Made by a program: the position numbers and the translations under genes
DNA from: Clostridiales bacterium
GTDB lineage: Bacteria > Bacillota > Clostridia > Caldicoprobacterales > DTU083
NCBI GenBank assembly: GCA_012512335.1
Contig: JAAZEK010000113.1
Location: forward strand, 1-41,442
Length of the DNA stretch: 41,442 nt
Direction of reading: 5' to 3'
Shown here: positions 33,723-40,976 of the stretch, piece after piece
Position numbering within the stretch: the first letter of the stretch is position 1
Layout of the letters: each line of letters starts with the position of its first letter
The notes under the pieces: model-generated
What the model was told of the DNA's origin: nothing
Database searches by the model: none
Seen by the model: only the letters and a program-made list of their open reading frames with translations

Positions 33723-34664
33723 ATGAAATCATATTATATAATAGATAGCCATTGTGATACGATTGGGAAGGTTGCTGAACACGGAATAGAAGCCTTTCGA
33801 AACAATGAATACCACGTTTCTGTAGAAGGACTACGAAAGGGTAAGGTTGGTCTTCAATTCTTTGCAGCATGGATTAACCAAAAGGCAAACACATCCTGTT
33901 TGCAACAGGGTTTGAGACTAATAGATTCCTATTATACCATGCTAAGTGCTTACCCTGATGCTTTATCTCCTATAAGAACACCTCAAGATTTAGATATAGC
34001 TATTGAGAATAATATGATAGGGGCTATGCTTACAGTAGAAGGTGGAGAGGTACTAGAAGGGAATCTTTTGAATCTCCGCATTTTGTATCAGCTTGGTGTA
34101 AGAGCCATGACATTAACCTGGAACTACCGTAATGAAATTGCCGATGGTGCGATGGAGACCTTTTCCAATGGTGGTCTTTCATTGTTTGGTCATGATGTTG
34201 TTAGGGAAATGAATAAACTAGGTATGATTATTGATGTATCTCATCTAACTGAAAAGGGATTCTATGATGTATTAGAAGTATCAGAAAGACCCATAGCTGC
34301 CACTCATTCCAATGCTTGGTCCATCCAGTCTCATCTGAGGAATTTAAAAGATAAGCAAATTCGACTACTAGCAGAGCAGAGAGGAATTGTTGGGATTAAT
34401 TTTTATCCACCTTTTTTATCTCAGGGTCCAACCTCAGTAAGTGATATTATAAAACACATTGAATATATATCTGCCCTTGTAGGTGTAGATGTTATTGGAT
34501 TTGGAGCGGATTTTGATGGAATAGGTGAAACGCCTACTGATATAAAAGGTCCACAAGACTATGATAAGATAATTAATGCTTTACTTCAGCTCAACTACTC
34601 AGAAGATGATGTGAAGAAAATAGCATTTGAAAATTATAAAAGATTTATAAGTGAAGTGCTATAA
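33723..34664 (+). CDS. membrane dipeptidase (peptidase M19)
   Basis: A 313-residue renal dipeptidase family enzyme of the amidohydrolase fold. Zinc-site motifs are IIDSHCDTIGK near the start, MLTVEGGEVLEG, LGMIIDVSHLTEKGFYDVLE, PIAATHSNAWSI and VIGFGADFDGIGETP. It hydrolyses dipeptides, often with D-residues. There is no signal peptide, so it is cytoplasmic here. I chose ATG 33723 with AGGTGGG just upstream; an in-frame GTG at 33714 overlaps the site. Confidence 0.92.
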   Translation: MKSYYIIDSHCDTIGKVAEHGIEAFRNNEYHVSVEGLRKGKVGLQFFAAWINQKANTSCLQQGLRLIDSYYTMLSAYPDALSPIRTPQDLDIAIENNMIGAMLTVEGGEVLEGNLLNLRILYQLGVRAMTLTWNYRNEIADGAMETFSNGGLSLFGHDVVREMNKLGMIIDVSHLTEKGFYDVLEVSERPIAATHSNAWSIQSHLRNLKDKQIRLLAEQRGIVGINFYPPFLSQGPTSVSDIIKHIEYISALVGVDVIGFGADFDGIGETPTDIKGPQDYDKIINALLQLNYSEDDVKKIAFENYKRFISEVL

Positions 34665-34699
34665 CAATTTAGTTTTTCACTACCGGAGGATGGTATACT

Positions 34700-35548
34700 T
34701 TGAATTTGGATAAAGTAAGAGGCAGGATTGACCTTCATACTCATACAAACGCCTCTGATGGGCTTTTAAGCCCTACGAAGCTAATAGAATATTCGTTGCT
34801 TAAGGGATTGCAGGCTGTTGCAATTACAGATCACGATACGACAGATGGTATTGATGAAGGAATATCAGCTGGAAAAAAATATAAAGTTGATGTTATACCT
34901 GGAATTGAACTAAACTCACAAATAGACAACCAAGAGATCCATATTTTAGGGTATTTTATTAATAGAAGCTCTCGTGAATTACAGGATGTCCTATTAAAAA
35001 TGAGAATTTCCAGGAAGAATAGAACAAAAAAAATGGTAGAGAAACTAATTGAGCTCTATGGATTCCCTATAAGTTTTGATGACATTCTAAATCAAGTACA
35101 GGGAGAAACAATAGGAAGACCTCATATAGCCCGAATGTTGGTTTCCAAGAAGCTAATAAATGATGAAAAGGAAGCATTTGAAAAGTATATTGGAACAGAC
35201 TGCCCAGCTTACATCAAGCGTTATCACATAACTCCAAAAGAGGCCGTTGAGCTTATAAAGAATGCAGGAGGCGTTCCTGTACTAGCTCATCCTGGACTCC
35301 TTCCTGAGCCAGATTTGATGGAAAAAGTGCTAAATGTAGGCATTCAAGGAATAGAAGCCTATCATAGCAAACATACACAGGATCAAGCAGATTATTATTC
35401 AGCGGTGGCGAAGAGTCACGGGCTAGTGATAACCGGTGGAAGTGATTGTCATGGAAATTTATTTAATGGACTACCAATTGTTGGAGATGTTTGCGTAGGT
35501 ATGGAAACAGTAAATGAGCTTAGAAAGCTAGCCAATTTTTCTTTTTAG
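34700..35548 (+). CDS. PHP domain phosphoesterase (YciV/RnaAM-like)
   Basis: A 282-residue PHP-family metallohydrolase. The four PHP motifs are GRIDLHTHTNASDGLLSP, VAITDHDTTDG, GIELNSQIDNQEIHILGYF and GGSDCHGNLFNGLP, with the extra HPGL in PVLAHPGLLPEP. It resembles RNase AM / 3',5'-nucleoside bisphosphate phosphatases. Start is TTG 34700 with GGAGG about 10 bp upstream. The dipeptidase gene is immediately before. The substrate is inferred from the family only. Confidence 0.88.
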   Translation: MNLDKVRGRIDLHTHTNASDGLLSPTKLIEYSLLKGLQAVAITDHDTTDGIDEGISAGKKYKVDVIPGIELNSQIDNQEIHILGYFINRSSRELQDVLLKMRISRKNRTKKMVEKLIELYGFPISFDDILNQVQGETIGRPHIARMLVSKKLINDEKEAFEKYIGTDCPAYIKRYHITPKEAVELIKNAGGVPVLAHPGLLPEPDLMEKVLNVGIQGIEAYHSKHTQDQADYYSAVAKSHGLVITGGSDCHGNLFNGLPIVGDVCVGMETVNELRKLANFSF

Positions 35549-35642
35549 CTAAAAAAAAGAATAATCTATATAATTATTTGTGAAATTTATGCTGTAGAAG
35601 AGAGAAAGAAGAGATTTTGTATATAAACTAATAATAAATGCA

Positions 35643-35671
35643 TAGACTAAAAGATTTCATCGTGTTATAAT
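35643..35671 (+). promoter_or_regulatory. sigma-A promoter of the aminotransferase gene
   Basis: TAGACT (35643-35648), a 17-bp spacer and perfect TATAAT (35666-35671) preceded by TG, an extended -10. The start codon is 56 bp downstream. Confidence 0.65.
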
Positions 35672-35727
35672 AATTCTCGTGTGACGGATTTAAAATTCAA
35701 TCTTTCATTTTAGGGGGAAACACCAAC

Positions 35728-36921
35728 ATGATGTTATCAAAAAAGAATCAAAATATTGCAGAGTCTCTTACTTTAGCTATAGATGCAAAGTCGAAAAAAA
35801 TGTCAGCTGAAGGCCATGATGTTATTGGATTTGGTGCCGGAGAGCCCGACTTTCCTACACCAGATTATATTTTAAAAGCTGCTAAAGAAGCTCTTGACAT
35901 AGGGCTTACAAGATATACACCTTCATCAGGAACATTGCAGCTTAGAGAAGCAATATGCAGGAAATTAGAAAGAGACAATCGTCTTCATTATACACCCGAT
36001 GCAATTATTGTATCTAATGGAGCCAAGCATTCTCTATTTAATGCCTTTCAAGCTATTTTGAATCCTGGTGACGAGGTCATCATACCAAAGCCTTACTGGC
36101 TCAGTTATCCTGAATTAGTAAAAATGGCTGATGGAGTATCAGTTTTTATTGATACAAAAGAGGAAAATTCCTTTAAACCAACTATAGATGAATTAAAAAA
36201 GGCACTGACACCTAAAACTAAGGCACTGGTACTAAACAACCCATGTAATCCTAATGGGTGTGTATATGACCGAGCCGAACTGGTTGCCATTGCTGATTTG
36301 GCTGTAGAGAATGGATTCTTTATAATTTCTGATGAAATATATGAGGAGTTAGTATATGACGGTATGAAGCATATTAGTATAGCTTCTATTAACGAAGAAG
36401 TGAAAGCACTTACCTTGACGATAAATGGAATGTCAAAGGCTTATGCAATGACAGGTTGGAGAATCGGTTATTGTGCTGGTCCTAAGGAAATAATTAGCAT
36501 TATGGGAAATATACAGTCTCATTCTACCTCTAATCCAAATTCTATTGCTCAATATGCTAGTATGATAGCAATAGATGGACCCAAGGAAGAGCTTGAAAAA
36601 ATGGTGGAAGAATTCGACAGAAGGCGTTTGTATATGGCAAAGCGTATTAATGAAATTCCTGGTTTATCCTGCGGGCTTCCTAAAGGAGCATTTTATATTA
36701 TGATGAATATAAAAAGAGCTATAGGGAAAAAGCATGGTAATACCATGATTGATGGTTCATTGACTTTTGCTGATGCTTTGTTGGATACTCAAAAGGTGAC
36801 AGTGGTGCCAGGGATTGCATTTGGAGCTGACAATTTTGTTAGATTATCATATGCTATTTCTAAGGAACAGATAGAAAAGGGTTTAGATCGAATAGAACAG
36901 TTTATGAAAGAACTAGACTAA
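35728..36921 (+). CDS. aspC: class I pyridoxal-phosphate aminotransferase (AspC-like)
   Basis: A 397-residue fold type I aminotransferase, probably for aspartate. It has IGFGAGEPDFPTPDYI, TPSSGTLQLREAI, VSNGAKHSLFNAFQAI, KPYWLSYPELV, LVLNNPCNPNGCVY, IISDEIYEELVYD, the Schiff-base lysine in NGMSKAYAMTGWRIGY and VRLSYAIS with the substrate-binding arginine. Two ATG codons are in tandem behind AGGGGGGA. It stands alone between a clear promoter and terminator. Confidence 0.93.
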   Translation: MMLSKKNQNIAESLTLAIDAKSKKMSAEGHDVIGFGAGEPDFPTPDYILKAAKEALDIGLTRYTPSSGTLQLREAICRKLERDNRLHYTPDAIIVSNGAKHSLFNAFQAILNPGDEVIIPKPYWLSYPELVKMADGVSVFIDTKEENSFKPTIDELKKALTPKTKALVLNNPCNPNGCVYDRAELVAIADLAVENGFFIISDEIYEELVYDGMKHISIASINEEVKALTLTINGMSKAYAMTGWRIGYCAGPKEIISIMGNIQSHSTSNPNSIAQYASMIAIDGPKEELEKMVEEFDRRRLYMAKRINEIPGLSCGLPKGAFYIMMNIKRAIGKKHGNTMIDGSLTFADALLDTQKVTVVPGIAFGADNFVRLSYAISKEQIEKGLDRIEQFMKELD

Positions 36922-37014
36922 TTTGTTACTGTTCACTGGGAAGTAAAATATTAAATATATTCCAGTCGCTGTTGCACTGAGGATCAAGTTTGTAAATTTA
37001 CAGTATTTTACGGT

Positions 37015-37042
37015 AGGCCTGATTGTATTTCAGGCCTTTTTT
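37015..37042 (+). terminator. intrinsic terminator after aspC
   Basis: AGGCCTGA (37015-37022) pairs perfectly with TCAGGCCT (37030-37037) over a seven-base loop, followed by a T-run to 37042. Confidence 0.88.
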
Positions 37043-37135
37043 GATTATAATGGTAACATAAATTAATATGATATGTGATGTGCATCGTAGAATAATCAAT
37101 TACGAATAAAATTGCTTATTTTCATTAAATTTAGA

Positions 37136-37165
37136 AAGAAAAAAGAGTGGATAAAATCCACTCTT
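37136..37165 (-). terminator. intrinsic terminator of tRNA-Trp
   Basis: On the minus strand AAGAGTGGAT and ATCCACTCTT form a perfect 10-bp stem with a 3-base loop, followed by a T-rich run (TTTTTTCTTTC). It lies 6 bases past the tRNA end. Confidence 0.88.
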
Positions 37166-37170
37166 GTACT

Positions 37171-37246
37171 TGGCAGGGGAGACGCGACTCGAACACGCAA
37201 CCAATGGTTTTGGAGACCACTACTCTACCAATTGAGCTACTCCCCT
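37171..37246 (-). tRNA. tRNA-Trp (anticodon CCA)
   Basis: A 76-base cloverleaf on the minus strand with CCA encoded. The acceptor stem AGGGGAG pairs with CTCCCCT and the discriminator is G. The D arm is TAGCTCAATTGGTAGAG, and the anticodon loop CTCCAAA reads CCA (complement of 37211-37213) on a GTGGT/ACCAT stem. The T arm has GTTCGAG. It is a single gene with its own promoter and terminator, not part of a tRNA cluster. A few-base 5' leader leaves room for RNase P cutting. Confidence 0.97.
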
Positions 37247-37281
37247 ATAAAAACCTATCACCTTCAACGGCGACAATAATC

Positions 37282-37310
37282 ATTATAGGATAGGAAAAGA
37301 AATAAGTCAA
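37282..37310 (-). promoter_or_regulatory. sigma-A promoter of tRNA-Trp
   Basis: On the minus strand, TTGACT (37305-37310) and TATAAT (37282-37287) are separated by 17 bp, about 36 bp before the tRNA 5' end. This is a near-consensus stable-RNA promoter. Confidence 0.85.
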
Positions 37311-37394
37311 TGGTATTTTTAAAAATCTTATTTAAAAGAGGATAAGATAACTATGATATCCAATTATATACAAGATACAAGAGAGGAGATTACT

Positions 37395-38222
37395 ATGAAT
37401 ATTGAAAATATAGCTATTGGTTTTATTGGTGCAGGAAATATGGGTGCAGCAATGATAAAAGGTATAATAAAGGGAAATGTTACCAAACCAGAAAAGGTCT
37501 ATGTCTATGATCCTTTGTCAGAGAATATTAAGCAACTACAGGAAGACTTTGGAGTTACCACTGTTACTTCACCAGAAGAAATAGTGGAAGCTTGCCAAGT
37601 AATAATACCTGCAGTTAAACCGCATATTATTTCTGATGTTCTAACTGGAATTGCTGATATGCTTACCGAACAACATATAATTATTTCTATAGCTGCTGGA
37701 ATAACTACGGAGCAGCTAAAAGCAATGGTAAAAGATAACTGTAATGTTGTTCGTACGATGCCTAACACTCCAGCCTTGGTAGGCGAAGGCATGACAGCAA
37801 TGGTTAAGGATCCATCTGTCCCTGCAAAATATATTAATCTAGCATGTACTATACTAAAATCTTTCGGAGAGGTAGAGTTTGTGTCCGAAGAGCAGATACA
37901 CGCGGCTACTGCCATTAGCGGAAGCAGTCCAGCTTATGCTTTCTTGTTTTTAGAAGCATTGGCTGATGGGGGAGTTATGATGGGGTTGCCTAGAGAACAA
38001 AGCTATAGAATGGCTACGCAATCACTTTTAGGAGCAGCGAAATTAATGAAGGAAACAGGAAAACATCCTGGTGAGTTAAAAGATATGGTGTGTTCACCAT
38101 CAGGCACAACTATTGAAGCGGTCGCCTTGTTGGAATATAATGGATTCAGAGGTACTATTATAGAAGCAGTTCGCACATGTGCAGAAAAAAGTGAAATGAT
38201 GGGAAAGATAGATAAATTATGA
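37395..38222 (+). CDS. proC: pyrroline-5-carboxylate reductase
   Basis: A 275-residue ProC, making L-proline from pyrroline-5-carboxylate with NAD(P)H. The Rossmann nucleotide loop is IGFIGAGNMGAAMIKGI, followed by VIPAVKPHIISDVL, VVRTMPNTPALVGEGMTAM, AATAISGSSPAYAFLFLEALADGGV and MVCSPSGTTIEAVALLE. I chose ATG 37395 with GAGGAG close upstream, rather than an earlier in-frame ATG (37353) that adds 14 unrelated residues. The stop overlaps rnhA by 4 bp (ATGA). Confidence 0.95.
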   Translation: MNIENIAIGFIGAGNMGAAMIKGIIKGNVTKPEKVYVYDPLSENIKQLQEDFGVTTVTSPEEIVEACQVIIPAVKPHIISDVLTGIADMLTEQHIIISIAAGITTEQLKAMVKDNCNVVRTMPNTPALVGEGMTAMVKDPSVPAKYINLACTILKSFGEVEFVSEEQIHAATAISGSSPAYAFLFLEALADGGVMMGLPREQSYRMATQSLLGAAKLMKETGKHPGELKDMVCSPSGTTIEAVALLEYNGFRGTIIEAVRTCAEKSEMMGKIDKL

Positions 38223-38662
38223 AGAAGATAGAAATATATACGGATGGTGCTTGTAGTGGAAATCCTGGACCTGGCGGCTGGGGTGCAATTTTATCATATA
38301 GTGGACATGAACAGGAGCTTTCTGGGTATGAGGCAAATACAACCAATAATCGCATGGAATTAACCGGACCGATTAAAGCGCTAGAAGCGTTAAATCAACC
38401 ATGTGAAGTGAATATTTACACGGATAGTGCGTATGTATGCAACGCATTTAAGCAAAAATGGATACAAAACTGGCTAAGCAATGGCTGGAAAACCAGTAAA
38501 AAACAAGCTGTAGAAAATCAGGATCTGTGGAAGTCATTGCTTTCATTAATGGAAATTCATCGAGTACATTGGCATAAGGTTAAAGGCCACAGCGACAACG
38601 TAAAGAATAACCGATGCGATGAGTTGGCTACAGGTGAAATTAAAAAGCAAAGAGATAGCTAA
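38219..38662 (+). CDS. rnhA: ribonuclease HI
   Basis: A 147-residue RNase HI that degrades RNA in RNA-DNA hybrids. The catalytic carboxylates are visible: Asp in IYTDGACSGNPGPGGWG, Glu in NRMELTGPIKAL, Asp in IYTDSAYVCNAF and the final Asp in NNRCDELA. The basic handle region is present (WLSNGWKTSKKQAVENQDLW), as in the E. coli type, and GHSDN is intact. It is co-translated with proC. Confidence 0.95.
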   Translation: MKKIEIYTDGACSGNPGPGGWGAILSYSGHEQELSGYEANTTNNRMELTGPIKALEALNQPCEVNIYTDSAYVCNAFKQKWIQNWLSNGWKTSKKQAVENQDLWKSLLSLMEIHRVHWHKVKGHSDNVKNNRCDELATGEIKKQRDS

Positions 38663-38697
38663 AGATAGCCAAATTAATTAATCTTTGTAGCTCATAA

Positions 38698-38737
38698 AAT
38701 CCCTTTAAATAAATTAATAAGCATAGAGGGGTTTTCC
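38698..38737 (+). terminator. probable terminator after rnhA
   Basis: AATCCCTTT (38698-38706) pairs with AGAGGGGTT (38725-38733) through seven standard and two G-U pairs with an 18-base AT-rich loop, and then TTTT. The T-run is also part of the next hairpin. Confidence 0.5.
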
Positions 38738-38787
38738 TATGCAACTATGCGCAAAATACAAGTTTTACGTATAGTTGTATAGGAAAA
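38732..38787 (+). repeat. 20-bp stem inverted repeat
   Basis: Bases 38732-38751 and 38768-38787 are complementary over 20 positions: 18 standard pairs, plus two G-T positions that would pair as G-U in RNA on the plus strand. The loop is 16 bases. The arms start TTTTCCTATGC and end GTATAGGAAAA. It is not a plain terminator because no T-run follows. See findings. Confidence 0.75.
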
Positions 38788-38790
38788 GTT

Positions 38791-38823
38791 GATAGCAGTA
38801 GCTTTTTGTAGACTACTGCTATC
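38791..38823 (+). repeat. perfect 11-bp stem inverted repeat
   Basis: GATAGCAGTAG (38791-38801) and CTACTGCTATC (38813-38823) are perfectly complementary over an 11-base loop. It begins 3 bases after the preceding 20-bp inverted repeat, giving a double-hairpin element. No T-run follows directly. Confidence 0.75.
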
Positions 38824-38942
38824 CTTGAGTGTTTTTAGTACTTGAAATTAGATAACTACTATACTACTATAAGATAATTTCTTTCGTATTACTTCCGATT
38901 AAGGTATCACTTTATTCTTTATCCTTGTGTATCTGCTCACGC

Positions 38943-39125
38943 TCACCTGCAAGTTCCACATCCAGTAAACAGAACAACTAAAAGCAAGAAGAAGAACAAT
39001 AATTCTGAACTATCGTTACGAAATAGTCCACAATTGCTAAATATGATTACCAGCAACAAGAAAAAAAATAGTAAGCTACTATCGTCTCCACTACCAAATA
39101 GTCCGCCTAAAATGCCATTGCTCAT
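38943..39125 (-). CDS. small two-repeat hydrophobic Cys-containing protein
   Basis: A 60-residue protein. I chose the internal ATG at 39123-39125 because AAAGGAG lies about 9 bp before it; the upstream in-frame ATG would put that site inside the gene. It is an internal duplication: DSSLLFFFLLLVIIFSNCG is followed by DSSELLFFFLLLVVLFTGCG, each a hydrophobic run ending in Cys-Gly. Similar very small FFFLLL/Cys proteins exist in clostridial sporeformers, often near spore-coat functions, but I do not know their role. It is transcribed opposite to its neighbours. A minus-strand CATATACTG with AC 17 bp upstream (39180-39212 region) weakly resembles a sigma-K promoter. Confidence 0.7.
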   Translation of the reverse strand: MSNGILGGLFGSGDDSSLLFFFLLLVIIFSNCGLFRNDSSELLFFFLLLVVLFTGCGTCR

Positions 39126-39249
39126 ACCCTTATCTCCTTTCATGAATATTGAAATAGATAAATCGCTTGTTAACCATTTCCATTAACAGTATATGATAAT
39201 AATCCTTCCACCGTGCTTTATAAACTGAACCGCTTTTGGCAAAATATTT

Positions 39250-39279
39250 TTGCGTTTATTAGTTATTCTATGGTATAAT
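39250..39279 (+). promoter_or_regulatory. sigma-A promoter of the SOS-linked recombinase gene
   Basis: A TTGCGT -35 (39250-39255) and perfect TATAAT (39274-39279) are separated by 18 bp. The transcription start would fall near 39286, just before the LexA-like site. Confidence 0.6.
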
Positions 39280-39294
39280 ATGTATACAACCTAC

Positions 39295-39306
39295 GAACAT
39301 TTGTTT
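39295..39306 (+). promoter_or_regulatory. LexA-like operator before the recombinase gene
   Basis: GAACATTTGTTT lies between the promoter and the ribosome binding site. With its preceding C it is identical over 13 bases to the site in front of lexA (40871-40883). It matches the Gram-positive GAAC-N4-GTTC operator at seven of eight positions. Binding near +10 would block transcription. Confidence 0.7.
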
Positions 39307-39321
39307 TGAAAAGGAGTTATT

Positions 39322-40386
39322 ATGCAACAAATAAAGTCATTTAACATAAATCAAAGCAAACTAAATATTATCAAGCTTAGAAAGGTTTTAAGGGATCTTC
39401 CACCCTTTTGCAAGGAGTATTTTCGCGGAATTGAGCCAAATACTTCCATTCTAACTCGGATTAACTATGGATATGATTTACGCCTATTTTTCAGATTCCT
39501 TACGAAGGAAGTTGGAGAATTTAATGGAAAAAAGCCTCAAGACCTTAAAATAGACGATTTAAAAATCATTGAAGCAGTTCATCTAGAAATGTTTCTTGAG
39601 TATATCTCCCTATATAATAAGAAGAAAAATGGCGTAAGTACAGAGCAGACGAATCATGAGTCTGGCAAAGCCAGAAAGCTTTCGTCTATTCGATCCTGCT
39701 TTTCTCATTTTTACAAAAAAGGATATTTAGATAGAAATGTTACTGAATTAGTGGATATTCCAAGGATACATGAAAAACCGATAATAAGGTTGGATGTTGA
39801 TGAAGTTGCCAGGCTTTTAGATACCATAGAAAATGGAGAAGGACTAACAAAAACTCAGAAAAGATATCATAAATACACTAGGCAACGTGATCTTACCTTG
39901 ATAACCTTGTTTTTAGGAACTGGAATTAGAATAAGTGAGTGTGTTGGATTAAATATCTCAGACTTTGACTTTAATGCCAATAGTTTTAAGGTAACACGTA
40001 AAGGTGGAAATCAAGTTTTACTTTACTTTGGTGAAGAAATTCGCCAAGCATTGGACGACTACCTAGTAGAAAGAAAACAGATGCAAACACTTCCTGGGCA
40101 TGAGGATGCGCTTTTCATATCCATGCAGAATAAAAGGTTGAGTAATCGAGCTATACAAAACCTTGTAAAAAAGTACTCCAATATCATAAGTCCTTTAAAG
40201 AATATTTCGCCTCATAAGCTTCGCAGTACTTATGGCACCACCCTTTATCAAGAAACTGGTGATATTTATCTGGTAGCGGACGTATTAGGCCATAAAGATG
40301 TAAACACTACTAGAAAACATTATGCTGCCATAAGCGACGATAAGAGACGCATGGCAGCACGAGTAGTTAAACTTAGAGATGATTAA
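39322..40386 (+). CDS. tyrosine recombinase (XerC/D-like), SOS-linked
   Basis: A 354-residue tyrosine recombinase with an N-terminal core-binding domain (about 20-150) and a catalytic domain. All six canonical residues are present: Arg203 (GTGIRISE), Lys227 (VTRKGGNQ), His298 and Arg301 (SPHKLRST), His324 (LGHKD) and Tyr334 (RKHYAA). It is longer than XerC/XerD and has an insertion near 170-190. AAGGAG lies just before the ATG. A promoter and a LexA-like site precede it. It converges with the yneA-like gene, 25 bp apart. Its target site and relation to dif are unknown. Confidence 0.9.
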   Translation: MQQIKSFNINQSKLNIIKLRKVLRDLPPFCKEYFRGIEPNTSILTRINYGYDLRLFFRFLTKEVGEFNGKKPQDLKIDDLKIIEAVHLEMFLEYISLYNKKKNGVSTEQTNHESGKARKLSSIRSCFSHFYKKGYLDRNVTELVDIPRIHEKPIIRLDVDEVARLLDTIENGEGLTKTQKRYHKYTRQRDLTLITLFLGTGIRISECVGLNISDFDFNANSFKVTRKGGNQVLLYFGEEIRQALDDYLVERKQMQTLPGHEDALFISMQNKRLSNRAIQNLVKKYSNIISPLKNISPHKLRSTYGTTLYQETGDIYLVADVLGHKDVNTTRKHYAAISDDKRRMAARVVKLRDD

Positions 40387-40411
40387 TAAAATAATATCTA
40401 GTTGCTCATCA

Positions 40412-40780
40412 TCAGTCTATTATTCCTAAAGCTGAAGCCTCATTAGGATGACTGTTTTCGTAGATTGGAACCTCAAGTATCTGACCTTCTATAATATTAG
40501 CTGTTTCAAGCATATTCCACTCATGGATTTCGTTAATATAATCGCGAATGTCTCTTCCTTTGGGTAAGGATTCTCTTGCAATGCCCCAAAGTGTGTCGCC
40601 TTCGGATACGCTCCAGCTTAGATAGTACTCTGGAATAGCCTGGGCATTACCTTTAAGCAAAAAGATTGATAGTGTGGCGAACAAAAAAGTTAAGACAACT
40701 ACAATGAATATGGTTAGACGTAACCTTGACTTGATGGTTATAGACCTTCTTACTATAGTTTGACTATTTTCATTTATCAC
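40412..40780 (-). CDS. yneA: YneA-like LysM cell-division inhibitor
   Basis: A 122-residue protein with a short cytoplasmic start, one membrane segment (about residues 20-42) and a C-terminal LysM domain (about 55-105, SVSEGDTLWGIARESLPKG...IIEGQILEVPIYEN). This is the layout of YneA, the SOS-induced division inhibitor of Bacillus. I chose GTG (40778-40780) because GAGGAGG lies 8 bp upstream. Longer in-frame starts are ruled out as they fall on the promoter and operators: the upstream ATG is inside the -10 TATAAT. It is divergent from lexA, as in Bacillus. Identity rests on architecture, promoter and context. Confidence 0.82.
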   Translation of the reverse strand: MINENSQTIVRRSITIKSRLRLTIFIVVVLTFLFATLSIFLLKGNAQAIPEYYLSWSVSEGDTLWGIARESLPKGRDIRDYINEIHEWNMLETANIIEGQILEVPIYENSHPNEASALGIID

Positions 40781-40795
40781 ATTAATGACCTCCTC

Positions 40796-40807
40796 GAACG
40801 TATGTTC
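40796..40807 (-). promoter_or_regulatory. LexA operator 1 of the yneA-like gene
   Basis: On the minus strand GAACATACGTTC is a perfect GAAC-N4-GTTC site, directly between the likely transcription start and the ribosome binding site. Confidence 0.8.
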
Positions 40808-40814
40808 TGAATTC

Positions 40815-40843
40815 ATTATACAGGAACGTTTGTTCCGTGTCAA
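40815..40843 (-). promoter_or_regulatory. consensus promoter with embedded LexA operator 2
   Basis: On the minus strand, perfect TTGACA (40838-40843) and perfect TATAAT (40815-40820) are spaced by exactly 17 bp. The spacer contains GGAACAAACGTTCC, whose GAAC-N4-GTTC core is at 40824-40835. A full-consensus promoter covered by an operator is a strong, tightly repressed arrangement. Confidence 0.88.
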
Positions 40844-40871
40844 CGGTTTTTTAAATAATTTAAAATAATCC

Positions 40872-40910
40872 GAACATTTGTTTGATTTTTGCCTCTTTTT
40901 GTGCTACAAT
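40872..40910 (+). promoter_or_regulatory. lexA promoter and LexA-like operator
   Basis: TTGATT (40882-40887) and TACAAT (40905-40910) with a 17-bp spacer form the lexA promoter. GAACATTTGTTT (40872-40883) overlaps the -35. The last base of the GAAC-N4-GTTC operator is T instead of C, which would suit partial autorepression. Confidence 0.7.
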
Positions 40911-40976
40911 ACCATTAATTAGTTACATATAAGTAAGTAATAAGTAAAAAAAATTATAGATAATGAGGTGTAAACA

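Larger units (their letters stand above)
36922..37394. other. aspC-proC intergenic region
   Basis: This 473-bp stretch holds no protein gene. It contains, in order, the aspC terminator, an AT-rich spacer (about 37045-37135) in which I see nothing, then a minus-strand tRNA-Trp with its own terminator and promoter, and finally the proC leader. Confidence 0.8.

Noticed and set aside
37505..37915. Minus-strand reading frame of 136 codons opposite proC
   Set aside because: The plus strand encodes an intact, motif-complete ProC; the minus product matches nothing recognisable.
39844..39900. Insertion in the SOS-linked recombinase suggesting an integrase of a mobile element
   Set aside because: No att repeats, tRNA end, excisionase or cargo genes lie nearby, and flanking genes are core chromosome.
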